This document shows, piece by piece, positions 6,156-7,586 of a stretch of DNA of 7,586 nt. Source of the DNA: Acidisphaera sp035272265 (lineage in GTDB: Bacteria; Pseudomonadota; Alphaproteobacteria; Acetobacterales; Acetobacteraceae). The translations under genes were made by a program, and so were the position numbers. The stretch covers positions 1 to 7,586 of the forward strand of contig DATEQV010000463.1 of assembly GCA_035272265.1 (NCBI GenBank), read 5' to 3'. The notes under the pieces are model-generated. The model was given only the letters and a program-made list of their open reading frames with translations, searched no databases and was not told the DNA's origin. Every line of letters starts with the position of its first letter. The stretch's first letter is position 1.

Positions 6156-6503
6156 TCACTGGCCCGTCTGCAACAGCTCGATGATACGAGTCTGGATCTT
6201 CAGCTTGGCGTTCGCTGCCGCCCACTCCGGCGATCCGGTCACCGCGGCGATGGCGGCTTCGTTCGCAAACACGCAGGAGGACGCGATGGCCAGGTGTGTC
6301 GCGTCGTGGCCGACAGTGCATGACGTGGCGCCCGCCTTCTTGTAGAGGTCCTCGAAGGTCGACGTCATTGTCACGTTGCTCTCGCAACCAGCCTGGTCAG
6401 GCGCAATCACGATGGCGAGCCGCAGAACCTCGGCCTGCGCCGCCGTCACAGCGCAAACAGCAAGCGTCGTCCCGATCAGCAGACCACGAAGCGTATTCTT
6501 CAC
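6156..6503 (-). CDS. Small exported protein of unknown function
   Basis: This 115-residue protein starts at GTG (6503-6501), 7 nt after a strong GGGAGG ribosome site. Residues 1-24 form a classic signal peptide: basic MKNTLR, a hydrophobic core, and an AQA cleavage site before Glu25. The mature part (about 91 residues) has three cysteines (40, 62, 77), contains VGHDATHLAIASSCVFANEA (64-83), and ends in a helical, alanine-rich stretch (SPEWAAANAKLKIQTRIIELL). No lipobox or further membrane segment is seen, so it is probably periplasmic. I do not recognise the family. The DNA here is visibly less GC-rich than the flanking genes, with many A/T third positions, which may mean recent acquisition. 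It reads toward prpB and is separated from it by the palindromic repeat. It is likely monocistronic, as the next gene upstream diverges. Confidence 0.72.
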   Translation of the reverse strand: MKNTLRGLLIGTTLAVCAVTAAQAEVLRLAIVIAPDQAGCESNVTMTSTFEDLYKKAGATSCTVGHDATHLAIASSCVFANEAAIAAVTGSPEWAAANAKLKIQTRIIELLQTGQ

Positions 6504-6804
6504 GTCCTGTCCTCCCTTTGTTCCGCTGGCCGAACGCCAGACAGCAAACTGCTACCCTGCCTCGATCACGCCTCACAATGAACGTTTGCAGGCGGATGGG
6601 CGGGACCCGGGCACGTGCAAGGACGGCTCACCCGACCGTCTGCACGCGCGAGCCGGCCGAAGCTGCGGCGACGCGGCGCAGTCCGGCCGATCCGCCCGGC
6701 GGACACTCCATCCTGTGCTTGATCGTCATCAAAGCGCCCCCCGCGCACCTGCCCTAAGCCTCAGCCGCATGTCGCGGCGCAGCCGCCGCTCGGGGAGACA
6801 GACC
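6504..6804. other. Gene-free divergent spacer with two hairpins
   Basis: This 301-bp stretch lies between two divergent genes and must hold both their promoters, but I see no convincing -35/-10 pair. It contains a 5-bp stem CTGGC-CGAAC-GCCAG (6526-6540) in the probable leader of the exported-protein gene. Two larger hairpins follow. The first, 6614-6646, is CGTGCA/TGCACG plus GACGG/CCGTC with a 2-nt bulge. The second, 6654-6689, is CGGCCG/CGGCCG plus CTGCG/CGCAG. Short reading frames here have Arg/Pro/Ala-heavy composition and no usable ribosome sites, so none is called as a gene. Confidence 0.55.
6511..6516 (-). promoter_or_regulatory. Ribosome-binding site supporting a GTG start
   Basis: On the minus strand this reads GGGAGG, with 7 nt to the GTG at 6503. 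The strength and spacing of the site, together with the signal peptide that begins at this codon, decide the start of the small exported protein. Confidence 0.7.
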
Positions 6805-7104
6805 ATGATCACCGTCCTGCGCACCAGAACCATCGCCCCTGGAAAAGTCACCGACGCGGTGGCGTGGGCGCACGAGATGGCGGCCTACTTCGAGAAGAAG
6901 TTCGGTTGCCCGAACCGGGTCTCGATGCCGGTCGGCGGCCACCCGCACCGGATCCGCTGGACCGTCGAGGTCGCCGGCTTCGCCGAACTCGGCGAGATGC
7001 TGAAGAAGATGCAGGGCGACGCGCACTATGCGCAGATGGTCGCGCAGGCGAGCGAGCTGTTCATGGCCGGCGCGGTCGACGACGAAATCTGGCAGGCCGT
7101 CTGA
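6805..7104 (+). CDS. Small protein resembling dimeric alpha/beta-barrel (NIPSNAP/ABM-like) proteins
   Basis: This 99-residue protein has ATG at 6805 with GGGGAGA (6792-6798) 6 nt upstream. The pattern is strand MITVLRTRTIAPGKV (1-15), an amphipathic helix DAVAWAHEMAAYFEKKFG (17-34), strand NRVSMPVGG (37-45), strand HRIRWTVEVAGF (47-58), helix AELGEMLKKMQGDAHYAQMV (59-78) and a final helix and strand ending ELFMAGAVDDEIWQAV. This beta-alpha-beta-beta-alpha layout, with an EVAGFAELGEMLKKMQGD-type step and a Trp in the last strand, is typical of ferredoxin-like dimeric alpha/beta-barrel proteins. Their roles range from oxygenases to unknown. No cofactor-binding residue is diagnostic, so the function is unassigned. 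It ends 46 bp from a convergent carotenoid oxygenase gene and is probably transcribed alone. Confidence 0.8.
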   Translation: MITVLRTRTIAPGKVTDAVAWAHEMAAYFEKKFGCPNRVSMPVGGHPHRIRWTVEVAGFAELGEMLKKMQGDAHYAQMVAQASELFMAGAVDDEIWQAV

Positions 7105-7117
7105 CGGCGCAAGGTCG

Positions 7118-7137
7118 CGATGGCGGCCCGGCCATCG
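7118..7137. terminator. Perfect 7-bp hairpin between convergent genes
   Basis: CGATGGC (7118-7124) pairs with GCCATCG (7131-7137) around a 6-nt GC loop, 13 nt past the stop of the 99-aa gene. The only T-run after it on the plus strand is ATTTC (7141-7145), and none follows on the minus strand, so a role as bidirectional terminator is plausible but weakly supported. Confidence 0.4.
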
Positions 7138-7150
7138 GGGATTTCGCGCG

Positions 7151-7586
7151 TCACGCCACCGGCGGCACGCTCCGGTCGTCCGGCACCCAGCCGCCGTGGA
7201 ACCCGAACGGCACCCGCACCGGCAGGCGGATCGTCGCGACCGGATCGCCGGCGAAATCACTCGCGTCCAGGATCACCACGTCGGTCAGGTCGCGCGCGCC
7301 GTCGTAGACGTAGGACATGATCCAGCCGTCGTCCTCCGCCGCCGCGCCGGTGCGGGGGACGAACACCGGCTCCATCGTCACCCGGGCCGGACCGTAGTCG
7401 TGCAGTTCCGCCGTCTGGCGCTCCACGTCGTGCTTGACCGCCGCCCCCGCGTCCCCGCGGCGCGTGCTGTGTGCGGTGTAGCCGTAGCGATACGGAAGCC
7501 CGCCGAACGCGCCGTTGATGCGCGGGAACTCGCAGCCGCGGTCGTCCAGGATCGTCTGGTTTAGACCCCCGCCGGTGCGGTCGAGC
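7151..7586 (-). CDS. Carotenoid cleavage oxygenase (RPE65/CCD family), C-terminal part; 5' end outside window
   Basis: About 144 residues are visible, entering from the right edge and ending at TGA (7153-7151). The visible blocks are those of the C-terminal beta-propeller of carotenoid oxygenases (PF03055). First come an acidic-turn segment ILDDRGCEFPRIN and a PYRYGYTAHST stretch. Then PVFVPRTGAAAEDDGWIMSYVYD leads into a strand pair, LTDVVILDASDFAG and DPVATIRLPVRVPFGFHGGWVPD. The His in FHG, about 17 residues from the C-terminus, corresponds to the last of the four iron-binding histidines of the family; the other three lie outside the window. These enzymes use non-heme Fe(II) and O2 to split carotenoids, apocarotenoids or lignin-type stilbenes, and the substrate cannot be told from this part. 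There is no obvious link to the cox or prpB genes. Confidence 0.92.
   Translation of the reverse strand, partial: LDRTGGGLNQTILDDRGCEFPRINGAFGGLPYRYGYTAHSTRRGDAGAAVKHDVERQTAELHDYGPARVTMEPVFVPRTGAAAEDDGWIMSYVYDGARDLTDVVILDASDFAGDPVATIRLPVRVPFGFHGGWVPDDRSVPPVA

Noticed and set aside
6566..6748. 60-codon minus-strand frame in the divergent spacer
   Set aside because: It has Arg/Pro-rich composition and no ribosome site, and it covers the hairpins; nothing supports it as a gene.
1..7586. CRISPR array, tRNA, rRNA, transposase or phage genes
   Set aside because: No regularly spaced direct repeats, tRNA cloverleaf, rRNA segment or mobile-element protein was seen on either strand; the only repeat is the palindrome at 6021-6127.

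Overview
The window is uniformly GC-rich, with dense coding, short gaps and several start/stop overlaps. The gene families present (aerobic molybdenum hydroxylase maturation genes, a CitMHS-like carboxylate/Na+ transporter, a PrpB-type lyase and a carotenoid oxygenase) fit an aerobic alphaproteobacterium, quite possibly a sphingomonad. That assignment is inference from gene content and composition only; there is no rRNA or other phylogenetic marker here.

Bases 1-3675, all on the minus strand, form one tightly packed accessory operon of the cox (carbon monoxide dehydrogenase / molybdenum hydroxylase) type. It reads coxG (SRPBCC domain plus C-terminal membrane anchor), coxD (MoxR-type AAA+ ATPase), coxE (VWA-domain partner), a short XdhC N-terminal-domain protein, and a separate XdhC Rossmann-domain protein that runs off the left edge. 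Known family roles point to maturation of a Mo-containing hydroxylase: CoxD and CoxE act on the metal centre, XdhC proteins handle the sulfurated molybdopterin cofactor, and CoxG contacts the membrane. The catalytic L/M/S subunits are not in the window, so the substrate (CO, an aldehyde, a purine or another heterocycle) cannot be told.

Bases 3724-5988, on the plus strand and divergent from coxG across only 48 bp, hold a two-gene unit: a roughly 11-12-helix transporter of the putative citrate / sodium:proton antiporter group, and a 2-methylisocitrate lyase-like enzyme 12 bp downstream. A carboxylate importer followed by a C-C lyase is a plausible functional pair.

Bases 5989-6155 carry a 107-bp imperfect palindrome resembling the dispersed palindromic repeats of alphaproteobacteria. 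It lies between convergent gene ends and may act as a terminator. Bases 6156-6503 (minus) encode a small exported protein of unknown function in visibly less GC-rich DNA. A gene-free 301-bp divergent spacer with two hairpins follows. Then come a 99-aa protein resembling a dimeric alpha/beta-barrel protein (6805-7104, plus) and the C-terminal part of a carotenoid cleavage oxygenase (7151-7586, minus, entering from the right edge). A 7-bp perfect stem lies between these last two convergent genes.
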